A program made the translations under genes and the position numbers. From the NCBI RefSeq assembly GCF_016801865.2, contig NC_068938.1:48195808-48259807 (forward strand): a stretch of 64,000 bases of DNA, written 5' to 3'. This DNA is from Culex pipiens pallens (lineage: Eukaryota; Arthropoda; Insecta; Diptera; Culicidae). This document shows positions 24,442 to 35,664 of this stretch, piece after piece. Position 1 is the stretch's first letter; each line of letters starts with the position of its first letter. The notes under the pieces were generated by a model, which was not told where the DNA came from, ran no database searches, and saw nothing but the letters and a program-made list of their open reading frames with translations.

Positions 24442-24673
24442 TGATCCGACCTTTGGTTGCTGAGATATAATTTTGCAAAGAATGAAAATGACCAAAAATG
24501 AGTTTTTTTAGTTCTACCCAATTGATCCTGGTTTTGTCAATCGATTATATTTTGAAAACTAGTAAATTACAAAATGCATTTTTTTGCAGTTTGGCTGCAA
24601 TATTGGATTCAAAAATTCAAAATAACTTAAGCGTATTTTTTTCTGAAACATGAACATTTAGAATAACAGAGGT

Positions 24674-24704
24674 TTATTTTACTATAAGAAATTTTGAAAT
24701 ACAC
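24674..24704 (-). other. Alternative 3' end of the 24705 exon
   Basis: If the weak donor at 24704 is not used, the same frame continues for nine codons (CISKFLIVK) to TAA, overlapped by an AATAAA poly-A signal. In that case 24674-24870 would be the last exon of a gene rather than an internal exon. Confidence 0.3.
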
Positions 24705-24870
24705 TCAAATTTGGATTCTTCAACAACCAGACTGTAAAATGCGCCATTAGAGCACGTAACAACTCCTTGGGATTGCATTTCGATGTACAACACGTCCGCC
24801 GCGACAATCCTTTCGGGGGCGATGTCATAATCGGTAATTCGGTAGATTTTGGGCACAGTACAATGTTGGA
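24705..24870 (-). CDS. Candidate exon of a minus-strand gene
   Basis: On the minus strand, an acceptor-like CCTTCATGTCCATCATCAG ends at 24871. An open frame with coding-like codon use follows (GAC ATC GCC CCC GAA ..., much higher GC than its surroundings). The peptide includes VPKIYRITDYDIAPERIV, then YIEMQSQGVVTCSNGAFYSL and VVEESKFE. Entry is phase 1. A weak donor GTGTAT at 24704 would give a phase-2 exit, exactly matching the entry of the exon at 13806-13909. The junction would create a Glu codon followed by CSGKNHC. The two exons would then encode 90 codons with phase-1 borders on both sides, as is common for extracellular modules. No family is recognised for this part alone. A terminal-exon reading is the main alternative. 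Confidence 0.45.
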
Positions 24871-24879
24871 CTGATGATG

Positions 24880-27270
24880 GACATGAAGGTTATCATCATA
24901 GGCTTAGAAATGGGGGGGAAAATTTTCGTGCGAGGCTTTGTAACACTGTACATTCGTTACCAATTTGTACTTCCTTACACAATGTCATCAATTGGGAAAA
25001 TATGGCTCATTTTATTGCATTTCACTAACAAGCAGAATTCGATAACGGATTGTTATCCTTCCCTTGAATCTGTCAGCCATCAACATCTAAGGGGGTGAAC
25101 GCACTTGCCTTCCGGGCAAATTCTTCCCTCCACACACATTCCCCGACACGCGTCCCTAACTCGACCTTAAGGACACTGTTGGATTCCAAGGAACATTCCT
25201 GCTCTCCTTTTCCTCTGCACTGTTGTTCTTATCGATTGGCCTCTATCCCTCGGGTTCACCGCAAGGATCCGTTTTTTTCGGGCTCCTTGTCGTCGCCATC
25301 ACTTTCGATTTCTTCCACAGCTGTGCTTCTTCGCGGTCGTCCCTTGGCTCAAGGTGATCGTAAAATTTAATATGTACCCCCGCAAAAAAAAGAACATGCG
25401 CACTCCTACGCACCAGCCAGCCAGTCAGCCGTGCTGGTACCGAAAATATTTGACCTCGTTGGCTCTGGGGGGCAGCATCAGCTGCCGACGACATTGGCTG
25501 TCACGGTTCGGTTTTTGTTTGGGGGTCAGTGCTTGGGAACCATCATGCTGGGAGCGATTCAGGTGGAGCGTACCCGCAATATTTTGAAGGAGGACGCGTT
25601 TTGTCATCAAGAATTTTTCGTCCCGCTGGGAAACGAAAAATTGCTGACCAGCGTGAGTTTCCTTGGAAAAGCAAAATATTGTTTTATGTTTTGTTGTTGA
25701 CCAAGTTAAATTGAACTCTTGCAAGATCTTTTGTCTTAGTTTCTGGACTTGGTTGCATGGCTTGCTCATTTCACTTGGTTTATTGTTTTAGTTTCTTGAC
25801 CTGGTCCTTAGACTTGGTATCCTGATATGGTCTCTTGGCTTCGTTTCAGAGCTTAGTTTTAGTTGTTTTTTTTTTACCTGGTCCCTTTACTTGGTCTCTG
25901 TCTTGATCTCTTGTTTTGGCCTTTTGAATTGGTTTCTTAAATTGGACTCTTGATTTTGACATTATTGTCTGAACACATCAGGCAAACCAAACTAAAGTTT
26001 AATCGATAGCTATTTGAGTGACACACGTCCAGCTATCGATGGTAGCAAAAAGACAAAACTTTAACTACTATCTCGTGTCCTGATTCCGAGTTCTATAGTT
26101 ACATCGGTCATCTCTCTGCCATTGTCCCGGCAACTTCCGGCGACCGTCCGTTGACCGTGGACGGTGATTTTTTTTCCACTAGATTTAAACCAGAAAGTGC
26201 AACTCCATACACGTCCTGCCTACACGATATCCCTGCAGCACGTTCCGTCCACCCACCACGTGCCACTTCTTCCGACAGAACGTTTAGTTACGACTTTTGT
26301 CAACTATCGACGGTCCTGGTGAAATGTGAAAGGGATGGCGCTTTCCCACCCCACTCTAGCTTAATTTTTTTTCCTCCGAGGGTTGTATATTTTTCCCCGA
26401 TACTGCCTTTTGAAGCCGATAAATTTCTCAATTAATTTCATTTCAAATCCATACATTCGCAACGTCGGCGGCAAGCCGTGCCTGAATGCGACATCCGGCG
26501 CACATTTTTTCCCGTATCGAACCTAGCTGATAAACGTCCCGATATGGGGACACACCGTCTGGCAGCGCGAGGGTGAGGGTGGAAAAAAAGACGGAAGTTT
26601 TCCCCCGGAATACTGATGTCGATGAAAATAGACAGACAGACAGACGACGTAGGACTTAGGAAGCGGTCAAAGTTTAATGTCGGATTAAACAAACGTCGAC
26701 TTGTCCTAGTTCGAGCGGAAAAGATCGAAAGATGCTTATCGAAGTGCGGTGATGGCCGTATTCAGCACAGGAAAATACACAACCCGGGGAAATTAGTGGA
26801 AGTACGGAATGGAACGGGTGGACCGTCGTCGGTTGCTAATGGCGTCCGAAGTTGGGGTTTTCCGAGGATTGGAACCACTATCGATTGGAAGCTGAGCTGG
26901 GAATTAATTTCGAGTTGAACGAATTGATGCGATTGGGAAATGTCGAGAGTGAAAGTAGAAAGCAATTGGGTAAAAGACATTGAGTTGACGAAGCTCTATC
27001 GTTTGTTATAAAACAGGCGACAAAAACTAAATATATTTAGTAAACCGAAACAAGTTTTTCCTGATCAGGCCTATCAATCCTCGAATAACCGAATTCAAGA
27101 TCATATGAATCATAATAAAACTTGCAAAGCATCTTGGCAACTTTCATTGAATTTGAAGAATCTATGAACTCTATAAGACTTCGATAAATGGCAAAACCCA
27201 TCTTCCTCATCATAAAATTACCTAGAAAAAAATCTCTTTTTCTTCTTACCAAATAAAATTAAATTTTCAT
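24880..27270. other. Moderate-GC island, no recognised gene
   Basis: The most GC-rich long stretch of the window outside repeats. Several frames of 60-115 codons overlap on both strands with no domain. A 10-bp inverted repeat, ATCGATAGCT and AGCTATCGAT, lies at about 26003-26041. A short CAGA run occurs near 26632. Upstream exons of the minus-strand candidate gene could lie here, but no clear splice pair was found. Confidence 0.4.
25735..25960 (+). repeat. Degenerate CTTGG minisatellite
   Basis: Roughly 11-12-bp units of the form TCTTGACTTGGT recur with many substitutions (GGACTTGGTT, GACCTGGTCC, AGACTTGGTA, TTACTTGGTCTC). The repeat is imperfect, with no fixed period over long distances. 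Confidence 0.5.
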
Positions 27271-27279
27271 CCATTGAAC

Positions 27280-28099
27280 AATGACATTTTTTTGGGGTTA
27301 AAAAAAAATTGCTATAAAATTGTCTAAAAGACATTGTAGATTAGACCTCTGGTTGTTGAGATACAGCGGCTTGAAGAAAAAGAAACAGGAAAATTGACTT
27401 TCTTAAAGTCTCATAAAAACAACCCTCCCATTTCTAATGCAACTAAAAGTTCGATTTTCAATTTAAAAAAAATATTTTTTTGAATATTGAAAAACTTTTA
27501 ATATAACGCTTATTTAAATGATCTCAAGCTTGCGTGTTTTATTGCCTTTTCAACTTTTGAAGATATTGTTTCAATAGTTTCATTATTTTACATTGAAAAT
27601 TGGATGCATATTTGATTAGTTATCCTCACTATTTTGGTTATGTATAAAAAAAACGTTTTTTCATGTTTGTTTTCAATCTTCAATGTCATTTAAGCAAATT
27701 TGTTGGAAATTTCCTAATCTTAAAAAAAAAAATACAAGTAAAAAAACCATGTTTTTAACAACACATATTTTTTGTTGCTTTAACATTAAAACTAACTTTG
27801 AAGTTTAAAAGGTCTTTTAATTATCTATCTCATTTAAAAGGTCTTTTAATTATCTAGGGGAAATTCTCATATGTTTGGCAGTTTAAGCACTCGCTCCTAA
27901 CTCCATCCAAATTGTTGATTTTCACTATTTTAACAACTATTTTTGCAAAACTTTTGATAGAAACTTGCTTGCTCACTTCTTATTGAGCTATTTATCATTC
28001 GGTTTCAGTTGGAAACGCTTTTAATTAGCTTTAATTGAATGTCAAAGTTCTGACCTGATGCCAACATTAGAGGCACGCTGGAATTAGATGCTGTTCCCC
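27280..28099. repeat. Fragments of dispersed repeats
   Basis: About 27280-27560 matches the centre of the 11929-12810 palindrome family in inverted orientation (GGTTGTTGAGATA, GGAAAATTGACTTTCTTA, CAACCCTCCCATTTCTAATG). A 25-bp tandem duplication, TTTAAAAGGTCTTTTAATTATCT, lies at about 27810-27856. The remainder is AT-rich with no element ends. Confidence 0.5.
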
Positions 28100-28400
28100 T
28101 GTTCAACGATAGGTCAGACGATGGATCCGGACATAGTTTTCGTTCAGGTGGTTTCGGCTTCTAAAAAGTACATAATTACTTTTTTCTTTGAACTCGGTTC
28201 TTAACTTGGTCCAGCCAGTGCTGAGAAAACTGAGTGACACTATTGGTAACACACATAAACACATACACACAGACGGACATACATGTGTTTGGTTTTCGAT
28301 ACAGAGTCGATAGGCACACGTGAGTGTGGGTCTACGAGCTTTTTTTGAAAAGTTCATTTTAGAGCAGGATTATAGCCTTACCTCAGTGAGGAAGGTAAAA
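28100..28400 (+). mobile_element. GCCTTCCTCAC family, copy D, truncated
   Basis: Right-end portion of the family seen at 31441, 38708 and 39780. It shares GTTCAACGATAGGTC, GATCCGGACA, a CCAGCCAGTG segment, CACACAGACGGACAT, GAGTCGATAGGCACACGTG, GGTCTACGAG and the terminal ATAGCCTTACCTCAGTGAGGAAGG. The left end and internal 164-bp units are mostly missing. Confidence 0.7.
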
Positions 28401-28619
28401 CATTACACGATATCATTTTTTTGTGAAGTACTTTTTGATTTCAAATTTTATTTCATATTTAAATATGAAATGAAAAAGTTTTTTTTTACTTTTTTCCTTA
28501 ATTTTCAAAAGTTACAATTATTTAAAAAAAAAATTGGCAACACTGTCGGATCAATTTTGACCAACTTGTGTTATTTTCAAAGCATTTTTGTATAAAAGTA
28601 AATCTTTCCCCGTTCCTGA

Positions 28620-28862
28620 GAGGATTCACAGTTTATGTTTAACTTAATGTTAACATGTTAAGGTTAATGTTCACATTCCATAGGTTGTCTTCCTTAAGGT
28701 GTCATGATAAGGTCCAGTTTGTGACGATACACTACATTCCCTTTGCTAAGCAATCGAATCCAGAAGGGAAAAGATCACCAGTTGCATTGGTCTGAGCCGG
28801 GATTTGAACCCCGATCTACCGCTTACGAGGCGGAAGCGTTACCACTGGGCTACGTGGCTTGG
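28620..28862 (-). mobile_element. tRNA-derived SINE, second family
   Basis: The minus strand begins with a tRNA-like head: an A box TAGCCCAGTGG, an anticodon arm with loop CTCGTAA, which would read CGT (Thr), and a B box GGTTCAAATCC. The acceptor halves do not pair and the anticodon stem has a mismatch, so this is not a functional tRNA gene. The body is unlike the SINE at 37933 and ends in AACATTAACCTTAACATG-type sequence. The 3' end is approximate and no target duplication was identified. Confidence 0.6.
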
Positions 28863-28882
28863 TCATATTTTTGTATGGGCAC

Positions 28883-29584
28883 TAGCGTGGTTCACGTTCC
28901 TATGAAAAAGACAAAAGTTTTTATTTTGTCTTGCATCAACCGGAATTTCGTTCTTTTATGTCCCCAGAAGCACTCCTGAAAATTTGAGCCCATTTGGTAA
29001 TGTCTAGGAGCTCCAGTTTTAATTTGAAATTTATATGGGATTTTGATTTATTTTCCATGGGAAACTATCTTTTTTTACATTGTATTAGGATTTTTTTTTA
29101 TAAATCGATGAAATGACTTAATTCTTATAGTAGGAGATAGGTTTTGAACTGGGGAACAACTTTGTAGAACATACCAACAAGCTAGGAAGTGACCCTTTAA
29201 AGATACAGATACTTTTAGATGGTGGCTGGCCCCTTCAAAAGCCACCATCTAAAAGAATCTGTATCTTTAAAGGGTCACTTCCTAGCTTGTTGGTATGTTC
29301 TACAAAGTTGTTCCCCAGTTCAAAACCTATCTCCTACTATAAGAATCAAGTCATTTCATCGATTTATAAAAAAAAATCCTAATACAATGTAAAAAAAGAT
29401 AGTTTCCCATGGAAAATAAATCAAAATCCCATATAAATTTCAAATTAAAACTGGAGCTCCTAGACATTACCAAAAGGGCTCAAATTTTCAGGAGTGCTTC
29501 TGGGGACATAAAAGAACGAAATTCCGGTTGATGCAAGACAAAATAACAACTTTTGTCTTTTTCATAGAAACGTGAACCACGCTA
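28883..29584. mobile_element. 702-bp near-perfect palindrome with 8-bp TSD
   Basis: Two 345-bp arms (28883-29227 and 29240-29584) are inverted copies with only a handful of mismatches, separated by a 12-nt loop. The outer ends are TAGCGTGG and CCACGCTA. A perfect 8-bp direct repeat ATGGGCAC flanks it (28875-28882 and 29585-29592), proving insertion as a unit. An 8-bp duplication with TAG ends fits the hAT group; other 8-bp superfamilies are possible. Frames in the two arms encode the same peptide only because the arms are copies. RNA from this locus would form a hairpin of about 345 bp. Confidence 0.92.
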
Positions 29585-29592
29585 ATGGGCAC

Positions 29593-31190
29593 CTGGTAAA
29601 TTGTATGGAGTTTTATACAAAGAAAAAAAGTAAAACCTATACCTTTCTTTTGTAAGAAAGGCAAAACATAACAAATATAAATTTGCCAAAAAAAGCTTAT
29701 CATTGAGAGAATTGTTACCAATTTATTTTTTAAATCATTTCTATGGATTGATAATTTTTTAAATTGGATTAACAAACAAATCTTCTTAAGGTTTTGAGTG
29801 CATCCTTTAAAGAATTTGCTTCGAGAGCATAATCCGATTAAATCTCAAACCCAGCTAATTTGATTTTCGGTTTTTACACCACATTATTCCCATTGAAAAC
29901 AAATTCCTTTCAAACAAACTGCCATCCTCCCCCTACCTTTTACACGTGGTGCAAACACGGAAGCTGCTAATTTACCTTTCAGCCTTCAATTGTTTGTGAC
30001 GACTCACCGGAGCAGGAGGAGCACATAATTTATTAACCTCCCGTTTCGTCCTTTTCTGACTGCTGCACCGCCGACGAAAACTGCCGAAAACATGAACATC
30101 CAGCCCCAGGAACGGTACAAAATGACACTGTGTGACTGCCTCTGGCACGGGAGACAAACCCTATTGAATCGGAGGAGTAATAAATTTACAAATTTGCCTT
30201 TGTTTCTGAACGATGCTTTGTGCAGCTTAACTCTCTGCACTTGGTTTGTGTATTTGCAGAATTTTTTGGGGTGATTACAAAAGTGTCCGATTTGCAATTT
30301 GGCATTTTTTCACAGACTGAGTGAATTGAAATGCAGAGATATTTCAAAAAGGACAATATTGCTATCAAAAAGCTAATTGTAGGGAGGAAGCTAAAAATGT
30401 AATAACTGCAAAGAATGGAGGATCCCCTTTTTATACATCATACTTCACCGACGGAAACTCCCCACTCGGAAAAGTTGATAATGAAAAGCGAGTTTTTCCT
30501 TTCCCTTTATCCTAACCACCACCACCACGTTGAAAAAGTAATTCAGGGAAATATTTTCATAGCTCAAAATGTCTTCCTTTTTTCTCGCTAGACCAGTTCG
30601 TTATTTAATATGGAAAACCCAGGCCGCCAAGATTAACCTTCTCGAGGACTACTTCCCTGCCAAAATAGCTGCATAAAGTTCGGAACTAGAAGTTGGGAGG
30701 CGAAAAGCCGGCATTTGTTTACGAAAATAATGCACAAAAGTTAACGTGGGGGGGTGATTGACGAAGTGGGGGGTGGGGGAGTCTCATAAAAATTTCCGCA
30801 ATAGCAAAACTTGTGTCCTCTGGAATGAGGGTTTTAAAATTCCTTTATTTCCGTGATGACGGAAAAACTTTTATTCTTCAAAGGCATACTTGAGGGGGCG
30901 TTAAGGTGAGATGGAGTTGAGTGGGTTTTTAACACTTGAAGAAGGGTAAAACGGTTTTTGTAGAAGAAGCTTGTTTACAAATACAAACAAGTTTTTTTCC
31001 TCTTTACTATAAAATTAGGGAGGACATCTAATAAATGTAACCTAGAAAATGCAGGGTCGATTACTTCCAACATCCTTCTGTTGAATGACCAGGCCTACTA
31101 CGTAAAGATCTTGGTAAATATAACCGGAAAGATGATTCTTTGAAATGGACTGAAGCACATTTCTGAACAATCGTGACTACATCGTGTACT
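29593..31190. other. No recognised gene
   Basis: An ACCTATACCTTTCTTTTGTAAGAAAGG motif near 29636 looks like the hairpin end of another repeat. The rest (29870-31000) is a moderate-GC, apparently single-copy stretch. Overlapping frames around 29970-30370 lack domains. Confidence 0.4.
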
Positions 31191-31440
31191 ACACAGAAAA
31201 ATAGTATTATAAATAATGTTAAATCATGTACCAAAAAGTATAAATAATGTAAATTCAAATGGATATGTAGTTAATGAAAAATTACCATTCAATGTAATCT
31301 GTCAAAACACATACATATTAATTTAGGATTTCACATAAGATTTGACGTAATCTTTAATGCAAGTTGCATGTAAATTTACATTAAATCTTTTTTGATTTGC
31401 GTGTGTTTCGACATATTACATTGAATTTAAGCTATACATA
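31191..31440. mobile_element. AT-rich MITE fragment
   Basis: Begins ACACAGAAAAATA and contains many TAATGTAAAT / ACATTAAAT inverted words, like the CACAG-ended MITE group. It abuts the GCCTTCCTCAC element at 31441, so it was probably interrupted by it. Its other end is not identified. Confidence 0.4.
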
Positions 31441-32356
31441 AAAACGTTTCTTAATCCACCGATGGTGGTTTGTGCCTTCCTCACAATTATGTACATATTT
31501 GTTTCTGTAGTAAGAATGTCAAACCTACAAATTTTATCTAAATTTTACTTCTTACAACATATCTACATGGGGTATGGGGTCTAGAATCCCAAAAATCATT
31601 GGACGTAATATTAGAACAACACCTACCGGGATTTTCAAATCAACAAAATCCCGGGAGCCAGATCTCCGGATAGATCCGAACAACTTTTTCATCAAAATAT
31701 TTGAGATCCGGCCTCAAAATGTGTACAAATGACACTTAGGTGCTCATAACTTTTGATAGGGTTATCAGATCTTCAATATTTTGGGCTTGTTGGAAAGGTC
31801 TTTTGATTACCTATCCAACGATGGGTCGCATGATAGATCCGGACAACTTTTTCATCAACACATTTGAGATCCGGCCTCTAAAATGTGTACAAATGACACT
31901 AAAGTGCTCATAACTTTTGATAGGGTTATCAGATCTTCAATGTTTTGGGCTCATTAGAAAGGTCTTTCAAATACCTTTCTAAAAATTTATGATCAGACGT
32001 TTTTCTTACAAAAACCACCCTTTGTACAATCTTTCAAACTTTAGCCAGAATCATTTATTTAGCATAACTTTTGAAATACTAAACAAAACTTCATAATAGT
32101 TAATATAGGTCTTATGGGACCCTAAGACAGATCGAATGAGACCAGAACGGTCCAAATCGGTTCAGCCAGTCCGGAGATAATCGAGTGCATTTTTTTTTCG
32201 GTGCACGGACTTACAGACATACACACGCACAGACATTTGCTCAGAATTTGATTCTGAATCGATAGGTATACGTGAAGGTAGGTCTACGAGGTCGAATTAA
32301 GAAGTTTATTTTTCGAGTGATTTTATAGCCTTACCTCAGTAAGGTGAGGAAGGCAA
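31441..32356 (+). mobile_element. GCCTTCCTCAC family, copy A
   Basis: The left end AAAACGTTTCTTAATCCACC is followed by TGCCTTCCTCAC; the right end is GTGAGGAAGGCAAA. Just inside the right end, CCTTACCTCAGTAAGG forms a perfect 6-bp hairpin. Two units of an internal 164-bp repeat start at 31741 and 31905. Then comes a unique segment ending with ACACACGCACAGACA, GATAGGTATACGTGAAGG and TCTACGAGG. There is no coding frame. The superfamily is uncertain. Confidence 0.75.
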
Positions 32357-33683
32357 ATACACTTCCATTTGTTTTTAATGTGGAAAAAAAGTTTTTAACA
32401 TAATAATATAAACATTTGATTTTATTATAAAAAAAAAATGTTCCAAAGTGTACCATTCAACCCCACCAGGAAAGACTAACAATCGCTCAACGTCGTCGAA
32501 TGTCAGCTTAAAGATTTAAAGCCCCTCCAGACGAAATTCCAACAAAACCCTCGCCCTCGGGCGCTCCGAAGCTGCCGGGAGGTGACAAAACTCCGGGAAA
32601 ACTCCGCACTGCACCTGACACACGGAAAATATTGAGGGGAGGAAAACTTTTCATAAAGCCGTTTCGGAGTCGAAATTCAGCCACTTGAGGGAGCACAACA
32701 ATAACAACAAACTCGTTGACGTCGGATTTCACCGTACGGGGGGGTCATAAGGGCCAAAAGTTCACTGCTGTAAAAGGGTTTCCCCCTCCCAGACGCCGAA
32801 AACGAGCTCTGGAATGGATCCCTTTTTAGGATTCGAATGTAAAAAATCGGAGCCGGGATAGTCTGACTCCGCTCAAAAAGCTGAATTTTATCGATGTAGT
32901 CTGGATGGTGGCCGACGAAGTATTGAAGGCACTTTTCCGGTACATGACTTTTCCGGAGAGGGGAGGGGACGCGTGGGTTGTAACTCCAAAATTGGCAGAT
33001 GAGTTATGGCTGTAAATCTTTGGAACCCCCCTCATTCTCCGGGCAAACAAAGGGGGACTCTGGAGAACTTTTCAATCTGTTTTTGGGCGGCCTAAGCCGC
33101 AGAAGGGTTCGAAAGGCGTAACAATTTTATGACTGCTAAATTGGTTCTCCGAATTATGGAGGAGGGCAAATATCCCCCCCCCCCTCGAAGGGGGACTAGG
33201 GAAAAAGGGGGTGTTATTTTAGGGGAGGTTTAGATGGAATTTCGAGCGTCGATGTTCTAAGAATGATGCTGCTGCTGATAGGACGATCCGAGAGGTTGTG
33301 TTGGTTGTTTTGGGAAAGTTTTTGATAGCTGACGAGGGAATTCGAATATTTGCGCTCGAATCTTGTCAATAACAGGAGGGGTAGGGATGGTGTTGACTGA
33401 TGCTGAAAAGTTTGGGTTAATCTGAGATGTCTATGGGACGCGAGTTATAGTGTCAAGGAATTCGAGTCGCAACCGGATAAATTAAGCTTTCTGAGAAATC
33501 ACTTTCTGAATATTTCATCAAAATGATAATTTTGACATTTCCGATAATGTATATTAATATTAATATAAATATATGTATATAAATATAATATAATTATATA
33601 GCGACGCAGGACTCCCGCACACTAGGGATCAAGTTTGACTGTGTGATTGAAAATTGAATATTAGAAAATAAATTACCTTGTAA
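32357..33683. other. Moderate-GC island, no recognised gene
   Basis: Apparently single-copy. G and C homopolymer runs occur (about 32740 and 33173). Minus-strand frames at 32508-32732 and 32826-33050 have no domain. An AT dinucleotide-rich patch lies at about 33545-33600. Confidence 0.4.
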
Positions 33684-33691
33684 CTATATTG

Positions 33692-34834
33692 CACGGGTGA
33701 CCAAAGTATGGCCCGCGGGCCAAACGTGGCCCGCGAAGTGATTTTTTGTGGCCCGCGGACCAATTTTGAATGATCATGTAAAATGGCCCGTTAATTGAAA
33801 ATAAACCGTGATTGTATACTTCTCAAAATCAAGGGTTATTTTTAACTTATGTTTTTATTTTATTTTATATTATTGTTAATTTTCATGAATCTTTCTAATT
33901 TAAAACAATTTCACACGTTACAATATGAATAAAATTAGTAAATATCAAAATTTTCAATAAATTTTTTTGGAAATGTATATGAAATGTTTAAATTTGACTG
34001 AAGTAAAAAAAAATGTAATCATGGTTAAAAAATAAGTATTACATATTAATTAAGCAGTCTTAATAACCCTTTTTTTGGGATGAGCCATTAACTTATTTAG
34101 CACTAAGAAATCTTCCATCTCGGGGTTTGAACTACTGACAGTTGGATAACGAATCTGATTGACTACCATCTCATTCAGGCAGACTAAATGTTAAAATCAG
34201 AGGAATAAGACTGTTGCAAATATTTTTCAAAGCCTTTTTCAATCCAACTCTTCCCCGGCTCGAAAAATCAGAGACAAAAATATTTTTTCAGGCAAACTTA
34301 CAAATTTCAATTGAAAATAATGTGCAATCAGCTGAAATCAATTTAAAATTCATACCTCTGCGTTCAATTTGAGCATGTTCGGGTTTACTCAAAAATATCT
34401 AGAAATCTAGAGCGAAAGAAAATTCGCTTAAATTTTTATTTTCGTCCAATCTTACACTTTTTGAAAATAATACATTTTCTATTTTTTTTCATTGCAAAGT
34501 TGTTTAGGTATTTGAAAAATACAAAAAAAGCAATAAAACTGATGGAAAACTGTCTTTTATTTTTTAAATAACGAAAATCTAGAGTTTTTTTTTGAAAAGG
34601 TCCTATAAGCTATTGTGTTTCATATGTTTATAAGACCTAATAAAAAAAAAAGTCTGGAAATGTTCAAAAAGTAACAGCAAATTCTCAAAACTTCAATTAA
34701 TAGATGTAGTTTTTTGCCTTTTAAATTAAAATGAAGTTATTTATTTTTTTAAATTACCTTTTTTATACATTTGGCCCGCAAGCTCATTTGAGCATCAAAT
34801 TTGGCCCGGCATCCAAAAACTTTGAGCACCCCTG
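33692..34834. mobile_element. Non-autonomous hAT element, 1.14 kb
   Basis: The left terminus CACGGGTGACCAAAGT and the inverse of the right terminus (CAGGGGTGCTCAAAGT) are imperfect inverted repeats. Subterminal GGCCCGCGGGCC / TTGGCCCG motifs lie at both ends. A perfect 8-bp duplication CTATATTG flanks it (33684-33691 and 34835-34842). Both the ends and the GGCCCG motifs are typical of hAT elements of the Charlie/ZBED kind. The interior is AT-rich with no transposase frame. A B-box-like GTTCAAACCCC on the minus strand near 34118 may be a SINE relic. Confidence 0.88.
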
Positions 34835-34870
34835 CTATATTGTATTCCTCAGAGAGCTCTCAATCCCAAG

Positions 34871-35656
34871 TAGAGGGTGACGAGCGGGAATTCTCTAGAA
34901 ATCGACCATTTTTGAACCTCTCGATTCTCGGGAAATTCGGTCGAGACTCCCGGGAAATTTTATACTTATTTTATCGAAGCAAAATTATATAAACTAATCA
35001 GAAAATTATTTGAAAAATTCTCAATTGTTTAGAACATTGGAAGTTTAATGTTTTATGTCCAAGTTCGAATAAACCAATGCTTCTCTGACCTTCTTATTCA
35101 AAAAGTCTAAAATTTAACTTGTCACAAATTCCAATAACTATAATTGAAAGAAGCCAAAAACAATTGGACCTGTAAATATTTCTTCAATTAATATATACAG
35201 TTGACCCTAAACAGGAAAAACAAGTTTAAATTGTTGTTTTTGATTCTTTGTTTATCATATTGCAAATAACTCGATACTGGGAAATTATAAATTAGCTTTT
35301 TTTTACTTCACAAAATCTTGCAACAAGCTTGTGAAACTTTTGAAAAATCACTCAGATCAGATTCGTCAACATTTTAAGCTACAATTTTGAGTCCCAAAAA
35401 TTACAAGAAACGATCTTGCATTTGCAGATTCATAAAAAATCAGAAGGTAGATATAGTTCCTCATATAAAGAGGATACTGAAGTTAACGTTTCATAGAATA
35501 TGTTTGAATAAAATGTTATTTAATTGATTTAAAAGAAATTATTGCCACTGTTGGCGTAGAAAAAAATACTTCCAGGTCCCGAGAATTCCCGGGAAATGGC
35601 CAAATTCAACTCTCGATTCCCGGGAAATTGAAAATCTCGAGAACCGTCACCCTCTA
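34871..35656. mobile_element. hAT-like element, TAGAGGGTGAC ends
   Basis: Terminal inverted repeats TAGAGGGTGACG and CGTCACCCTCTA (one base offset at the inner edge), flanked by the 8-bp duplication ATCCCAAG (34863-34870 and 35657-35664). CGGGAATTC and CCCGGGAA motifs near both ends resemble those of the 15129-18489 element. The 786 bp carry no coding frame. It sits only 28 bp beyond the target duplication of the preceding hAT element. Confidence 0.88.
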
Positions 35657-35664
35657 ATCCCAAG

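Noticed and set aside
28786..28862. Functional tRNA-Thr gene
   Set aside because: Acceptor halves do not pair and SINE body sequence follows; it is a SINE head.
28743..29775. Two frames encoding the same peptide, suggesting a duplicated gene
   Set aside because: They lie in the two inverted arms of the 702-bp palindrome and are identical for that reason; the frames are not otherwise coding-like.
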